A DNA stretch of 64,000 nt from Moritella marina ATCC 15381 (GCF_008931805.1 NZ_CP044399.1:3521370-3585369), one strand, 5' to 3'. Shown: positions 39,683-49,544, counted from the first letter of the stretch. The notes: generated from the sequence alone by a model not told the origin. Translations and numbers: made by a program.

Positions 39683-40850
39683 CTGCCAGCCCTACTGAGT
39701 GGTGACTTTTGATCCGTAATACTGCAATTACGAAGGTTAAGGTAAATAACCCTAGCGCCAACAATTCCGGTAACAACATCGTAAAGCTTTGACCGTAATT
39801 CACCTGACCAATCTGTAATTGCATATAATGGGTGATCGGTAGCAGTGCCCGCCATACCTGCGCTAACACTGGCATGCTTTCGGCAGGGAATGTCACCCCG
39901 ATAAAAGCAAATGCAGGGGCTGAATACGCCGCGCCCATACTAATCGCCTGGGTTAGATTCATCGTCAACGTGAAGATAAACAGTGCTACAGCCTGCCCTG
40001 CTAATACGCCCATCACTAGAATCAGAAATAAATACCCCCAATTCCCCTGCATCGGCATACTCAAGTAACCGTAAAAGAAACTCAGAAACAACAAACCATG
40101 CACAATCGATAACAAGGTATAAGGTAATAATTTGCCTATCACAGCGCTAGTCACAACGCCATCTGCACGCTGAAACCAACTAGCTTGGCTATTATTTTTA
40201 TATTCCGAGCCAAACGCCAGTAATACCGATACCAATATGAAGATCTGCCACAAGGCCGGTACCGCCGCCATCACCAAAAATGGCACATAGTTGGTTGATA
40301 CATTATACAGCGGATTAACCTGCGTCGAGATAGGGGCTACCGCACCTTTAATAAGCGCGATATGGCCGCCCGTCGCCAGGGTTTTTACTGCATCAATTTG
40401 GGCGGTAAACGTTGCAAAGGTTTTCGCCATATTCGACGAGACTAATTTTCCAATTAACACATACTGGGCATTGTAAAAAGTACTCACCTCTGGCGTCATC
40501 GCCAAATAGATCTGTTTCTCGAAGCCACGTGGTATTTGTACAACCGCATAGACTTCACCACGCTGCATTAAGGCTTTACCTTCGGCAAGATTCGTCAATT
40601 GACTCGTCACAGCAAGCGCGGGATTGGCGTCAATAAAGCGCACTAAACTACGTGATGACTGGCTATGATCTTGATCGACAACCGCCACCGCCAGATCACG
40701 TGGAATACCTTGTGAAAAAATGGCGTACACTAACAGCATGCAAGCAATCGGTAACCAAGTCACCAAAGACAATTGCCACTTAGAGGCTAATATTAAGCTG
40801 TTTTCACGCTTCCAAACCGCTTTGATTTGCCTAATGAATGAACTCATCAT
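39675..40850 (-). CDS. ABC-2-type exporter permease (YhhJ/YbhS-like), first of pair
   Basis: 391 residues from the ATG at 40850 (another ATG follows at 40847, and a TTG precedes). The topology matches the downstream permease: AVVDQDHSQSSRSLVRFIDANPALAV in the periplasmic domain, and PAFAFIGVTFPAESMPVLAQVWRALLPITHYMQLQ in the ABC-2 signature region. It starts 9 bases after the HlyD-type gene. The pair resembles E. coli YbhS/YbhR, which need the ATPase YbhF. That partner is missing here. Confidence 0.88.
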   Translation of the reverse strand: MMSSFIRQIKAVWKRENSLILASKWQLSLVTWLPIACMLLVYAIFSQGIPRDLAVAVVDQDHSQSSRSLVRFIDANPALAVTSQLTNLAEGKALMQRGEVYAVVQIPRGFEKQIYLAMTPEVSTFYNAQYVLIGKLVSSNMAKTFATFTAQIDAVKTLATGGHIALIKGAVAPISTQVNPLYNVSTNYVPFLVMAAVPALWQIFILVSVLLAFGSEYKNNSQASWFQRADGVVTSAVIGKLLPYTLLSIVHGLLFLSFFYGYLSMPMQGNWGYLFLILVMGVLAGQAVALFIFTLTMNLTQAISMGAAYSAPAFAFIGVTFPAESMPVLAQVWRALLPITHYMQLQIGQVNYGQSFTMLLPELLALGLFTLTFVIAVLRIKSHHSVGLADE

Positions 40851-40859
40851 CAAACCAAC

Positions 40860-41858
40860 TTACTGCGCAGTCGCTGACGGTGCCAGCTCGACAACGACGC
40901 TCATACCAACACGCAGATCAGCAATAGGCTTAATTGGTCTTGCTTCAATTTCAAAGGTGCGTAAATCAAACCCTTTGGCGTTGTCAGTTGAACGCCACGT
41001 CGCGTAATCTCCCATCACTGCAATATGGGATACTTGATATTGATAACGGCCATCACCGAGCGCTGGAATACGCGCAGTTAATACTGTACCTTTTTTCAAT
41101 CTTGGTAATAAATCTTCGCGAATGTTAAATACCGCCCAGCTATCATTAATATCGACAATACTCACCACAGGGAAACCAGTCGGCGCCAGCTCACCTTCTT
41201 TAAGTAAGATCTGTACAACTTCACCATCACGCAATGCATATTGTTTGGTATCTTTGGTGTAAGATTCGACTTCAGCGACCACACCTTCAGCCATACGCTC
41301 TTGCTCAATAGCCGCTTGCTTGGTTTCTTTACGCGCGCCTTCTTTCGCCATTTGATAGCCTTGATAGGCTGCATTTTGGGTGTATTTAGCCGCTTGCCAC
41401 TGGGTATATACTTCATCACGTTTTTGCTCTGGCAATACCCCGTCTTTATACAAATTATCCACACGCTGATAGGTTTTCTCCAGCAACTGTGCCGCAGCCT
41501 GGGCCTTTTTCCATTGATCATTAGCCGCAATAATTTGCTGTTCACGGGCCCCTGTTTCCGCTTGCTCGCGCATTGCACTTGCCGCTGAACGACCTGCTTT
41601 AGCTTGGGCTAATTTAGCCTCTAACTCAGGACTTGCCAGTGAAAAAATAAGCTGCCCCTGATTAACAAAATCACCTTTTTTAACATCAACAGAGGCAATA
41701 CGTCCCGGGATCTTAGACGATACATTATATTCCTCAGCTTCAATCTGGCCTTGTAATAAAATCGCTTTTGGTTCGTACGCCTTATTAAATTCAAATACTA
41801 ACCAGCCAATAACCACTAATACAATTACCGCAATGATGCCTTTTTTAATATTACTCAT
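40860..41858 (-). CDS. HlyD/YhiI-family membrane fusion protein
   Basis: 332 residues. An N-terminal membrane anchor (IIAVIVLVVIGWLVFEF) is followed by a lipoyl half (LQGQIEAEEYNVSSKIPGRIASVDVKKGDFVNQGQLIF), a long coiled-coil hairpin (about 75-190, rich in Ala/Gln/Glu/Lys) and the second lipoyl and barrel parts. It bridges the ABC-2 permeases to the TolC-like protein encoded directly upstream. Its start codon abuts the stop of that gene with no spacer. Confidence 0.92.
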   Translation of the reverse strand: MSNIKKGIIAVIVLVVIGWLVFEFNKAYEPKAILLQGQIEAEEYNVSSKIPGRIASVDVKKGDFVNQGQLIFSLASPELEAKLAQAKAGRSAASAMREQAETGAREQQIIAANDQWKKAQAAAQLLEKTYQRVDNLYKDGVLPEQKRDEVYTQWQAAKYTQNAAYQGYQMAKEGARKETKQAAIEQERMAEGVVAEVESYTKDTKQYALRDGEVVQILLKEGELAPTGFPVVSIVDINDSWAVFNIREDLLPRLKKGTVLTARIPALGDGRYQYQVSHIAVMGDYATWRSTDNAKGFDLRTFEIEARPIKPIADLRVGMSVVVELAPSATAQ

Positions 41859-43214
41859 TTACTTAACCTCGATACCATTGATTTGTAGATAGTCCATGAA
41901 GCGCTCAATATCGCCACTCACAGATAATAATTGTGCTAATGATTTTACGTAGTGATAACTGGCAGACAGACGTTGGACACGAATACTCGTTACATATAAC
42001 TGTGCATCCGCTACTTCCAGTGAGGTCGATAAACCTTGGCTGAATGCTTTTTGGCGCAGTATAACAGTCTCTTCTGACAGGGCTTGGCTTGAAGCCAATG
42101 AATTATATTCTTCTAATGCCTGACTCATTTCAGCATAGGTTTTTTCCACTAGAATCGATAAGTCTTGCTGCATTTGCATTTGTAATAGATTGACCTGACG
42201 TACCGAACTTTTAGCTGCTACCACTTCTTGTGATGTACCAGAACGCTCTATAATCGGAATACGTACACCAACGCCCACCATCCATTCCGGTAATAACTCA
42301 CCCGTGACAGAATCATCAGAATATAAATTATAATTACCGTACACCATCACTTCCGGTAAATGCTTAGCCGATGCCATATCTACCATGCCTTTCGCTTGTT
42401 CGCGTTTGGCATTGAGGATGGCAATACCGGGATGGTCGGTTAACGTTTTAGCTAAATAAGGCGTTACCGATGTCGCGCTGTTATTGACAAATAACGGCGT
42501 GGTTGGCAATACCGAGTCTTGCTGTTTCAGCATTTTGGTTAATGCCAATTTCGCAATTTCATAGTCACGTAATGATTTTTGCGCTTCAATCTGCGCCTTG
42601 TCTAACGATACCTGTGCCATTAGCCGTTCGACTTTAGCAATCTGACCTTGTTGCTCTAATTTTATCGCGTGGCTTAAATGATCGGCTAATGCGTCAACGG
42701 CATCCAGACGCACTTGATAGACTTGTTCAGCTAACACCACACCAAAATAATATTGCACCAGTTGGGTAAAAGTAGCGCGCGTGGCTAAATTATAATTACT
42801 TTGCGCTTCATCGACTTGTGCTTGACGAATATCTTGCGCTGCAGTAATGCGGCCACCGGTATAGACAGGCAAAACAGCATTCAACGACGAATGGGCAAAG
42901 TTCTGATTGGTTAACGGTAGATTCGGTAATGTAATCGGTAGCGGAATAGGTAATGCAGCACCCACGCCTGACGTATCAATTTCGACAGGCTTATCAAAAT
43001 GGGTATATGAACCGGTAATATCAACATTGGGTAAATACAGCGATTTAGCCGCATCTTGTAAAGCTTCCGAATGTTTGACTTCTTCTTTCTTTGCCTGCAA
43101 CGCATCATTTTTCTGTGCCACTTGATACCAAGCTTCCGAAAAATCAATCGCAGCAGCTTGCACATTACAACTCAATGCTATTGCTGTCATTACGCCATAA
43201 AAAACTATTTTCAT
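41859..43214 (-). CDS. TolC-family outer-membrane efflux protein
   Basis: 451 residues. A Sec signal peptide ends near CNVQA|AAID. Two repeated outer-membrane-efflux halves are visible, with coiled-coil helices (about 25-60, 130-215, 265-300 and 345-440) and the beta-barrel insert rich in Pro/Leu (ALPIPLPITLPNLPLTN). It provides the outer-membrane duct for the exporter encoded downstream. It is first gene of the four-gene minus-strand operon TolC-HlyD-permease-permease. Confidence 0.92.
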   Translation of the reverse strand: MKIVFYGVMTAIALSCNVQAAAIDFSEAWYQVAQKNDALQAKKEEVKHSEALQDAAKSLYLPNVDITGSYTHFDKPVEIDTSGVGAALPIPLPITLPNLPLTNQNFAHSSLNAVLPVYTGGRITAAQDIRQAQVDEAQSNYNLATRATFTQLVQYYFGVVLAEQVYQVRLDAVDALADHLSHAIKLEQQGQIAKVERLMAQVSLDKAQIEAQKSLRDYEIAKLALTKMLKQQDSVLPTTPLFVNNSATSVTPYLAKTLTDHPGIAILNAKREQAKGMVDMASAKHLPEVMVYGNYNLYSDDSVTGELLPEWMVGVGVRIPIIERSGTSQEVVAAKSSVRQVNLLQMQMQQDLSILVEKTYAEMSQALEEYNSLASSQALSEETVILRQKAFSQGLSTSLEVADAQLYVTSIRVQRLSASYHYVKSLAQLLSVSGDIERFMDYLQINGIEVK

Positions 43215-43627
43215 TATTTATTCCTAAGATCACGCCGTCATGGAATACGTTATTCATATTAATATAGCAACTAACTAAGCTATTAATATCAAATAATTAA
43301 ACAGCGATGAATAATATTGTCAATAACTGCACACGACGTCATGTTTATACTTCAACAAGAACAAGTAGAGCTTATACTCTAAAAATAATGTAAGAAAAAC
43401 GACGATGCATGACCAAAACCGAATGATAACGCATAAATTTATCGAGAACTACGTCAATATTAGACTAATTTTAATAACAGCTCACTAACAACTCCGTAAA
43501 CCGGGGTCTTTTATCAGCAAAATTTACATAATAAAAAGTGGATATTTGCATTTAATTACCAATAGCCATGGTGTCTTATAGCTTAGGTGCGTACAATTAC
43601 GCCCACGAAATAACAGAGAGAAAGTCG
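43215..43627. other. 413-base intergenic promoter region between the exporter operon and prmA
   Basis: AT-rich, no coding frame that I can support. An imperfect inverted repeat (ATATTAATATAGC and GCTATTAATAT with a 2-base bulge, about 43256-43289) lies 45-75 bases before the TolC-family gene and could be an operator. No regulator gene is adjacent. Confidence 0.4.
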
Positions 43628-44509
43628 ATGTCTTGGATCCAATTAAAAATTAATGCTAACGAAGAAACAGCTGAGAAGATAGGCAACATGCTATCTGGCG
43701 CAGGCGCAAGTGCTGTCACATTCATGGACTCACAAGATACCCCTATCTTTGAACCATTACCGGGTGAAACCTTACTTTGGGGTGATACCGATGTAACAGG
43801 TTTGTTTGAAGCCGATAAAGACATGCAGCCAATCTTAGCTTTCTTAGCAAAAACCAAGGTACTCGGTCCAGATTTTCGCTACAAGTTAGAAATATTAGAA
43901 GACAAAGACTGGGAACGCGAATGGATGGAAAATTTCCACCCAATGCAATTTGGCGAACGTTTATGGATCTGCCCAAGTTGGCGTCCAGTACCGGATGAAA
44001 ATGCGGTTAACGTAATGCTTGATCCAGGCTTAGCATTTGGTACCGGTACACACCAAACCACCGCATTATGTCTGCAATGGCTAGATGGCCAAGACTTAAC
44101 TGACAAAACGGTTGTCGATTTTGGCTGTGGTTCAGGTATTCTAGCAATCGCTGCGCTTAAATTAGGGGCTAAGCGTGTTATCGGTGTCGATATCGATCCG
44201 CAAGCGATTCTAGCGAGCCGTGATAACGCCGAACGTAATGGCGTTGCCGACCAAATCGAACTGTACTTACCAGCTGACCAACCAGAAGGGATCAAAGCAG
44301 ACGTCGTGGTAGCAAATATCCTTGCAGCACCGTTACGTGAGCTATCTGGACTTATCGTCAGTTTCTTAAAACCAGGTGGTAAAATCGCCTTGTCTGGTAT
44401 TTTGGATCACCAAGCAGCAGAATTGAACGAAATATATCGTCAGCACTGCAACATGGCAGAACCGACATTACGTGACGAATGGGCACGCTTAAACGGCGAA
44501 ATCAAATAA
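43628..44509 (+). CDS. prmA: Ribosomal protein L11 methyltransferase
   Basis: 293 residues from the ATG at 43628 ([11 protein letters not shown], the family start; GAGAGAAAG precedes). A frame extending to 43568 adds 20 non-conserved residues. The N-terminal L11-recognition domain is followed by the SAM-binding motif [21 protein letters not shown] and the NPPY-like motif [10 protein letters not shown]. It trimethylates several amino groups of ribosomal protein L11. It is upstream of dusB-fis, as in Vibrio and E. coli. Confidence 0.97.
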   Translation: MSWIQLKINANEETAEKIGNMLSGAGASAVTFMDSQDTPIFEPLPGETLLWGDTDVTGLFEADKDMQPILAFLAKTKVLGPDFRYKLEILEDKDWEREWMENFHPMQFGERLWICPSWRPVPDENAVNVMLDPGLAFGTGTHQTTALCLQWLDGQDLTDKTVVDFGCGSGILAIAALKLGAKRVIGVDIDPQAILASRDNAERNGVADQIELYLPADQPEGIKADVVVANILAAPLRELSGLIVSFLKPGGKIALSGILDHQAAELNEIYRQHCNMAEPTLRDEWARLNGEIK

Positions 44510-44510
44510 T

Positions 44511-44607
44511 ATTACCCATACTGTTTAATCTACAGAAACAAACTTTAAAATGAGGCTTGTGTAGATTAAATAAACAGTAATCACGTAAAAAACGTGCGAA
44601 GGGTAAT
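44511..44607 (+). repeat. Complex inverted-repeat structure between prmA and dusB
   Basis: Outer arms ATTACCC/GGGTAAT (44511-44517, 44601-44607) enclose two hairpins. One is 16 bp with a 4-base bulge: TACTGTTT plus AATCTACA with TGTAGATT plus AAACAGTA, 44519-44534 and 44560-44579. The other is CACGT/ACGTG, 44582-44596. Together they can fold as a three-way junction. The rest of the 326-base gap up to dusB is AT-rich leader. Confidence 0.6.
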
Positions 44608-44835
44608 TAATCAGGCTAAAATGCAAGCTATCTTAATTTCTCACTTAACCTTGGTGAAAATTGAATAATAAGCAATTTAGCTCGGTTATCTGTTGTTATA
44701 ATTTGATTTAGAGGTGTTTTTTTGGCTATTTAATGATTTCAACTAAAAAAATATTCAATAGTCTAATTATTAACCTTTTAACTCGGGTGAAAAATGCGTA
44801 ACATACGCCGCCTTAGAGCAAATGAGCCGCAACAG

Positions 44836-45801
44836 ATGAAAATAGGTCCTTATCTTCTGGATAACCAATTATTCTTGGCTCCGATGGCTGGTGTAACCGA
44901 TCGTCCTTTCCGTCAACTTTGTCGTGAATTGGGTGTGGGTATGGCCGTGTCAGAGATGCTATCGAGTAACCCTCGAGTTTGGTCTTCAGAAAAATCGCTA
45001 CAGCGCATGGATCATGCTGGCGAAACTGGTATCCGTTCCGTGCAAATAGCAGGAGCAGATCCAGCGTTGATGGCAGCAGCCGCGCAACATAATGTAAAAA
45101 ATGGTGCGCAGATAATTGATATCAACATGGGTTGCCCAGCGAAAAAAGTAAATAAAAAATTCGCCGGTTCTGCATTGATGCAACACCCGGAACAAGTGAA
45201 ACTGATTTTAGACGCGGTTGTAAATGCGGTCGACATTCCGGTGACACTAAAGATACGTACTGGTTGGGATCCTGAAAATCGCAACGGTATACAGATAGCT
45301 GAAATCGCTGAGCAAGCTGGAATTCAAGCCCTCGCGGTTCATGGTCGTACTCGAGCCTGCCTGTATAAGGGCAATGCAGAATACGACACTATAAAAGCGA
45401 TTAAAGCTAGCATTAGCATTCCTGTGATCGCAAATGGTGATATCGATAGCCCAGAAAAAGCAAAACAGGTACTTGAGTATACTGGTGCAGACGGTCTTAT
45501 GATCGGACGTCCAGCTCAAGGTAATCCTTGGATTTTTCGGGAAATAAATCACTATCTTAAAACAGGTGAAAAATTACCCGTACCAACTGCTGACGAAGTT
45601 CGCCGAGTCATTTTGCAACATGTCGAAAACCTACACCAGTTTTACGGTGAGTTTAAGGGCGTTCGATTTGCGCGCAAACACGTTGGTTGGTACATACAAC
45701 ACCAAACTGATGGTGTTGAGTTTCGTAAAAGCTTTAATGCATTGGATAGTTCAGCTGAACAACACCTTGCATTAATGAAATATTTTGATGATTTAAGCTA
45801 A
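44836..45801 (+). CDS. dusB: tRNA-dihydrouridine synthase B
   Basis: 321 residues from the ATG at 44836 (MKIGPYLLDN, matching the family start). An ATG at 44794 with GGGTG upstream would add 14 residues and cannot be excluded. A FMN-dependent TIM barrel: LAPMAGVTDRPFRQLC, catalytic Cys in DINMGCPAKKV, VHGRTR, and GADGLMIGRPAQGNPWIF at the phosphate site. It reduces uridine in the tRNA D-loop. It lies 15 bases before fis, forming the dusB-fis operon conserved in gammaproteobacteria. Confidence 0.95.
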   Translation: MKIGPYLLDNQLFLAPMAGVTDRPFRQLCRELGVGMAVSEMLSSNPRVWSSEKSLQRMDHAGETGIRSVQIAGADPALMAAAAQHNVKNGAQIIDINMGCPAKKVNKKFAGSALMQHPEQVKLILDAVVNAVDIPVTLKIRTGWDPENRNGIQIAEIAEQAGIQALAVHGRTRACLYKGNAEYDTIKAIKASISIPVIANGDIDSPEKAKQVLEYTGADGLMIGRPAQGNPWIFREINHYLKTGEKLPVPTADEVRRVILQHVENLHQFYGEFKGVRFARKHVGWYIQHQTDGVEFRKSFNALDSSAEQHLALMKYFDDLS

Positions 45802-45816
45802 CGAGAAGAGCAATAT

Positions 45817-46116
45817 ATGTTTGAACAAAATCTGGCTCCTAGTGCCTTAACAACTTCTGCAACCGTGCAACAAGCTGAGCAAATTGTACAGAAACCATTA
45901 CGTGATTCTGTCCAACAAGCACTACGAAATTACCTTGCACAATTAAATGGCCAAGACGTAGAAAACCTTTATGACTTGGTATTAGCAGAAGTTGAAGCGC
46001 CAATGCTAGATATCATTATGCAGTATACTCGCGGTAACCAAACCCGTGCAGCTGTGATGATGGGCATCAACCGTGGTACTCTTCGGAAGAAACTAAAACG
46101 TTACGGCATGAACTAA
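45817..46116 (+). CDS. fis: DNA-binding protein Fis
   Basis: 99 residues (E. coli 98). The C-terminal helix-turn-helix [30 protein letters not shown] is nearly invariant among enterics and vibrios. The N-terminal beta-hairpin arm region and the dimerisation helices ([21 protein letters not shown]) are present. It is a nucleoid protein that activates rRNA/tRNA transcription and bends DNA. It is translated from the dusB operon and ended by the terminator at 46143. Confidence 0.98.
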   Translation: MFEQNLAPSALTTSATVQQAEQIVQKPLRDSVQQALRNYLAQLNGQDVENLYDLVLAEVEAPMLDIIMQYTRGNQTRAAVMMGINRGTLRKKLKRYGMN

Positions 46117-46142
46117 ACTTTATTGTCTTAATGTTATGTAAC

Positions 46143-46180
46143 AAAAAGCCAGCCCTGAACTATCAGGGCTGGCTTTTTTT
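46143..46180. terminator. Bidirectional terminator after fis
   Basis: A 16-bp stem AAAAAGCCAGCCCTGA/TCAGGGCTGGCTTTTT with loop ACTA and long T run. It also serves the convergent lipoprotein operon. Confidence 0.92.
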
Positions 46181-46238
46181 ATACGCGAAATATAAGTAAC
46201 GCTCAGAGAGTCATAACAGTAGTAGTTATAAGGTTAAC

Positions 46239-47237
46239 TTATAACTCTGGCGTTAATACTTGATACACATAACCCGGTAATGCTGCATTTAGCTTAACCG
46301 CAAGTCGCTGTTCCAATAATTGTTCACTTTGTGCCGAGATCTTAAATGGCCAGCGTTTATTGGCAATGCTCTTATCACCATCCATTACATTTAGAACAAC
46401 ATTGCCCTGTAACCAATACCACGCCTGACGTTGCTCTACCGCGCCTTTATTCAAGGTGAGAACTAATTTGTATTGGCTGTCATCTTTCAGCTGCACGCCA
46501 ACTTCAGCAGCGCCACTTTGCAAAGATAACAAGGCTTGCTCATCCGTTGCAGACGTCGCAAATGATAACGCCGCTAAGCGTGTTTTAATCATCTGCGTTA
46601 AGGTTTCTACCGAGTACGCCACATTCACATCGTTACCAGTCACGACACGTAGATTATTATTGTCGTTAAGGCGCGTGATTTGACGCTCACGAGCACTTTC
46701 TAATGCACTAAGAGCAATCAGTGGATTAGGCGCGTCTTGCTCTGCATACTTCACTGCTGCGCGAGTTTGTTCGTCTGCTGCACGTATAGATTGCATGAAG
46801 AGTGCGGCTGCAGGCGCCTTCTTCATGACTGCGAGGCTAGATTGCTGACCAGTCTCTGGATCTTGCCAACGCTCAACAATGCTAGTGCCTTGTAATACTT
46901 GCTGCGCTTGGGTATTTACAAAGCGCGATAAAGTTTGTTTATTATCAACCTGACGTACTGTCGTGCCGCTGACATTGCTCTGACTAATATTAGCTTCGCT
47001 AAAATCAATGCTTTCATCGGCAATCGATACTTCGAATATCTTGGCTAAATTAGCTAACGCACGGTTATCGGCAACACTTGCCGTTTTAGCTTGGCCTGAG
47101 GCGGTTAAATAAACATTTTGAGGATAGCTAACATCAGCACCATCAAGCCAAGCAGGGCGTTCTGGTGTGCTGCTACACGCACTCATCAAAATGGCAGCGG
47201 CAGAAATGATACTCGTGGAAAAAATTTTATTGATCAT
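46239..47237 (-). CDS. LPP20-family lipoprotein (larger paralogue)
   Basis: 332 residues with lipobox MSAC at Cys21. The N-terminal half carries the LPP20 pattern: PAWLDGADVSYPQNVYLTASGQAKTASVADNRALANLAKIFEVSI. The remainder (ARERQITRLNDNNNLRVVTGNDVNVAYSVETLTQMIKTRLAALS...) resembles a stress-type beta/alpha extension. Some LPP20 relatives are linked to flagellar or surface structures, but the function is unknown. It is last gene of the four-lipoprotein operon, 48 bases after the COG3014-like gene. Confidence 0.82.
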   Translation of the reverse strand: MINKIFSTSIISAAAILMSACSSTPERPAWLDGADVSYPQNVYLTASGQAKTASVADNRALANLAKIFEVSIADESIDFSEANISQSNVSGTTVRQVDNKQTLSRFVNTQAQQVLQGTSIVERWQDPETGQQSSLAVMKKAPAAALFMQSIRAADEQTRAAVKYAEQDAPNPLIALSALESARERQITRLNDNNNLRVVTGNDVNVAYSVETLTQMIKTRLAALSFATSATDEQALLSLQSGAAEVGVQLKDDSQYKLVLTLNKGAVEQRQAWYWLQGNVVLNVMDGDKSIANKRWPFKISAQSEQLLEQRLAVKLNAALPGYVYQVLTPEL

Positions 47238-47285
47238 GTTGTCGAGTCCTGTAACAAATGAATTAAACTTAAATAAGATAAATTC

Positions 47286-48878
47286 TTAGGGTGATAGTGT
47301 GTAATAAGCTTTTTTAGCTGCACTCGAATAAAACACTAACGCAGTGCTCCCAGCTTTTAGCACCAAAGGTGCCGAACCGACAGTCACGATAGGAAGATGA
47401 CTGGAACTACTCATCGCAATGGCATCTGGGATAGTCACATCTACGCCAGTCGTATCGATGCCACTGCTATCTATGCTATCAGCTTGCGTAGTATTCGACG
47501 GTGGTAAGCTCAAGCCGTTATCAGTTTCACTTGCCTTATCCACCACGTCATCATGAATGCTTGCAGTCGCATTGATTAATTCAAGCGGTACTTGCTCGGA
47601 GGCTAGTGAACTTGCTATCACAGACGCTGAACCTGTCACTGGCATTATATCTGTCACAGGCACCGTATTCGTCAAGGATAATCCCTGCGTTAACGTGGGT
47701 TGCTGTAAGTAATATGTCCCTGCATCCAATGCCACACGCTGCACTTGAATACTCGCTGGTAACATATTCCAACTACGCACATCAGCCATTTCACTGACCA
47801 TACTAGTAATATTCAATAACAAAGTCGCGAGTCCATCCTCGTCATTTTTCTTCACTTCATGTAATGCAGTTTGCTTGATAATAACCCGCGCTAATGCTGC
47901 TGCGTAAATGGCAGTTGACTCAGCATCCAGATCGGCACGTGCTAATAAGTTAACATCATCAAATATTTCTGTTTCGGCAGTTTGCCCTAACACTGTAAAA
48001 CGCCAAGGCGTGGGCTTAACGTATTTATCTGCATAGTAAGGTAATGCCAGTGAAATGTTATAGCCCAGATTCGGTTCATAAACACTTAGGTATCGCTGCT
48101 GTTTCGCAGATACCACCCCGCCCCAATACACTAATATTAGCTGACTTTGATTTCGATCTAATGCTTTGACGTCTCGGCCAAACTCTTTGACCAATTTTTC
48201 ATGTTCAGATCTAAGTCCTAACTGTTTAGAAGCCACTAATAAGCTGTCTTCCAATACACTCGGGATCGATATTTTACTGGTTTGCATGATTTGATAGGCT
48301 TGGCGATAACTGATCATCGCATTGTCCGTTTCATCACCAAGCTCATATACCAAACCACCTAAATAGTAGCTACTTGATACTAATCCTGATAACCCGTTAT
48401 CCGGTAAGCTTTTGGCCAGTTCTTGCATTTGCAATACTTCAACCCGTGCACCATCAAGATCATCTTCCATCAAGTAAGATAGGATCAGTAATTGCTGTAA
48501 TAACATCCTCTCACTGGCGGTACTAGTATAACTGCGTAAGGTTTCATTGACCGTTACCGCGCCAATATTTTCGCTAACACTTAACGCCTGCAGTTGAGCT
48601 ATTTCCGCTTTCGCAGCCTGCAATTCATTAATACCACCAGCAAAATCACCGTTCACAGCACGTAATAAACCGAGTGTGAGTTTGTATTGGGCAAGATCGC
48701 GCTCCGGGTATTCCCGTTCCACAACTTCAGCCAATACTTGACTCGCATTACCGTTATCTAAGGTTTGCGCTAAATCATTGAGCTGATGCTGTTGCATTGA
48801 ACAACCTTGCAATAGACTAAACCCAATAACTGCGAGATAACGACGCGAACGTAAAAATGTTAATACAGCTTTCATCAT
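47286..48878 (-). CDS. COG3014-like lipoprotein with tetratricopeptide-like helical region
   Basis: 530 residues. The N-terminus has a basic-hydrophobic signal with lipobox LLQGC. Residues about 35-260 are helical repeats (NDLAQTLDNGNASQVLAEVVERE, MEDDLDGARVEVLQMQELA, YQLGDETDNAMISYRQAYQ-type), TPR-like. The central block VYWGGVVSAKQQRYLSVYEPNLGYNISLALPYY is conserved in COG3014 proteins. A Ser/Thr/Asp-rich low-complexity region (about 440-495) precedes the C-terminal strand. Function unknown. It stands between LpoB-like and LPP20 genes, suggesting an envelope complex. Confidence 0.8.
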   Translation of the reverse strand: MMKAVLTFLRSRRYLAVIGFSLLQGCSMQQHQLNDLAQTLDNGNASQVLAEVVEREYPERDLAQYKLTLGLLRAVNGDFAGGINELQAAKAEIAQLQALSVSENIGAVTVNETLRSYTSTASERMLLQQLLILSYLMEDDLDGARVEVLQMQELAKSLPDNGLSGLVSSSYYLGGLVYELGDETDNAMISYRQAYQIMQTSKISIPSVLEDSLLVASKQLGLRSEHEKLVKEFGRDVKALDRNQSQLILVYWGGVVSAKQQRYLSVYEPNLGYNISLALPYYADKYVKPTPWRFTVLGQTAETEIFDDVNLLARADLDAESTAIYAAALARVIIKQTALHEVKKNDEDGLATLLLNITSMVSEMADVRSWNMLPASIQVQRVALDAGTYYLQQPTLTQGLSLTNTVPVTDIMPVTGSASVIASSLASEQVPLELINATASIHDDVVDKASETDNGLSLPPSNTTQADSIDSSGIDTTGVDVTIPDAIAMSSSSHLPIVTVGSAPLVLKAGSTALVFYSSAAKKAYYTLSP

Positions 48879-48884
48879 GACCTA

Positions 48885-49487
48885 TTAATAACGCAGTTTA
48901 CCGTTAGACACTAATTTCTTCAGTTTCTTCTGACCAACCCATACCTTACGGTTATCCGCGAGGCTGATTAAGCTTAAATCAACTTGGTAATAACGCACTT
49001 GGTCGCTATCAGCGGTATCAATAATAGTATTGATCTGACCTTTCAGAATAAAGTCTGCACCTTGCTCATTACCGGCCGCATTACGTGTTGATTCAGATGA
49101 ATTTAAATCTTGGTCGATACGTTCTTCACGGATTTCATTACGCTCGTCACTTGATGCAACAAACTCAACACGACCACTATTAATTAGCTCGCGTTCCATT
49201 TCATTAACAAAGGTTTTAGTGTTGATGTGTTCATGACTTAAGTTACGCACTGTACCGACAATCACAGCAGGTGATTTACCCGTTTTAGCGGTGAAATTGT
49301 TATACCAAGGACGTGCTAGCACATCACTGATCATTTCCTGCGCCACCATTTGTGAATCCGTATCATTCCAAGCACCGCTTAAATCGATAGTCTGACCCGC
49401 ATCAACACGCTCTACTGAAGTGCTACAGCCTGTCGCTAATGTCGATACTAAGATCGACCCTAATACTAATTTTAACAACTTATTCAT
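48885..49487 (-). CDS. LpoB-like lipoprotein (penicillin-binding-protein activator family)
   Basis: 200 residues with lipobox ATGC. The YcfM/LpoB family core is recognisable: IDLSGAWNDTDSQMVAQEMISDVLARPWYNNF, then PAVIVGTVRNLSHEHINTKTFVNEMERELINSGRVEFV and GADFILKGQINTIID...YYQVDLSLISLADNRKVWVGQKKLKKLV. E. coli LpoB stimulates PBP1b from the outer membrane. Here the gene sits in a lipoprotein operon rather than next to housekeeping genes, so a divergent partner is possible. It lies six bases before the COG3014-like start. Confidence 0.85.
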   Translation of the reverse strand: MNKLLKLVLGSILVSTLATGCSTSVERVDAGQTIDLSGAWNDTDSQMVAQEMISDVLARPWYNNFTAKTGKSPAVIVGTVRNLSHEHINTKTFVNEMERELINSGRVEFVASSDERNEIREERIDQDLNSSESTRNAAGNEQGADFILKGQINTIIDTADSDQVRYYQVDLSLISLADNRKVWVGQKKLKKLVSNGKLRY

Positions 49488-49544
49488 TCATCATTTCCTT
49501 CTAAATTTAACAACTTTCAATTCATTTATGCCTACATCAGGCGG

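Noticed and set aside
41162-41578. 138-codon Lys/Arg-rich frame inside the HlyD-family gene
   Set aside because: Out-of-frame shadow of the coiled-coil coding region, on the same strand.
43879-44295. 138-codon minus-strand frame over prmA
   Set aside because: Antisense to the SAM-binding core of PrmA; no independent support.
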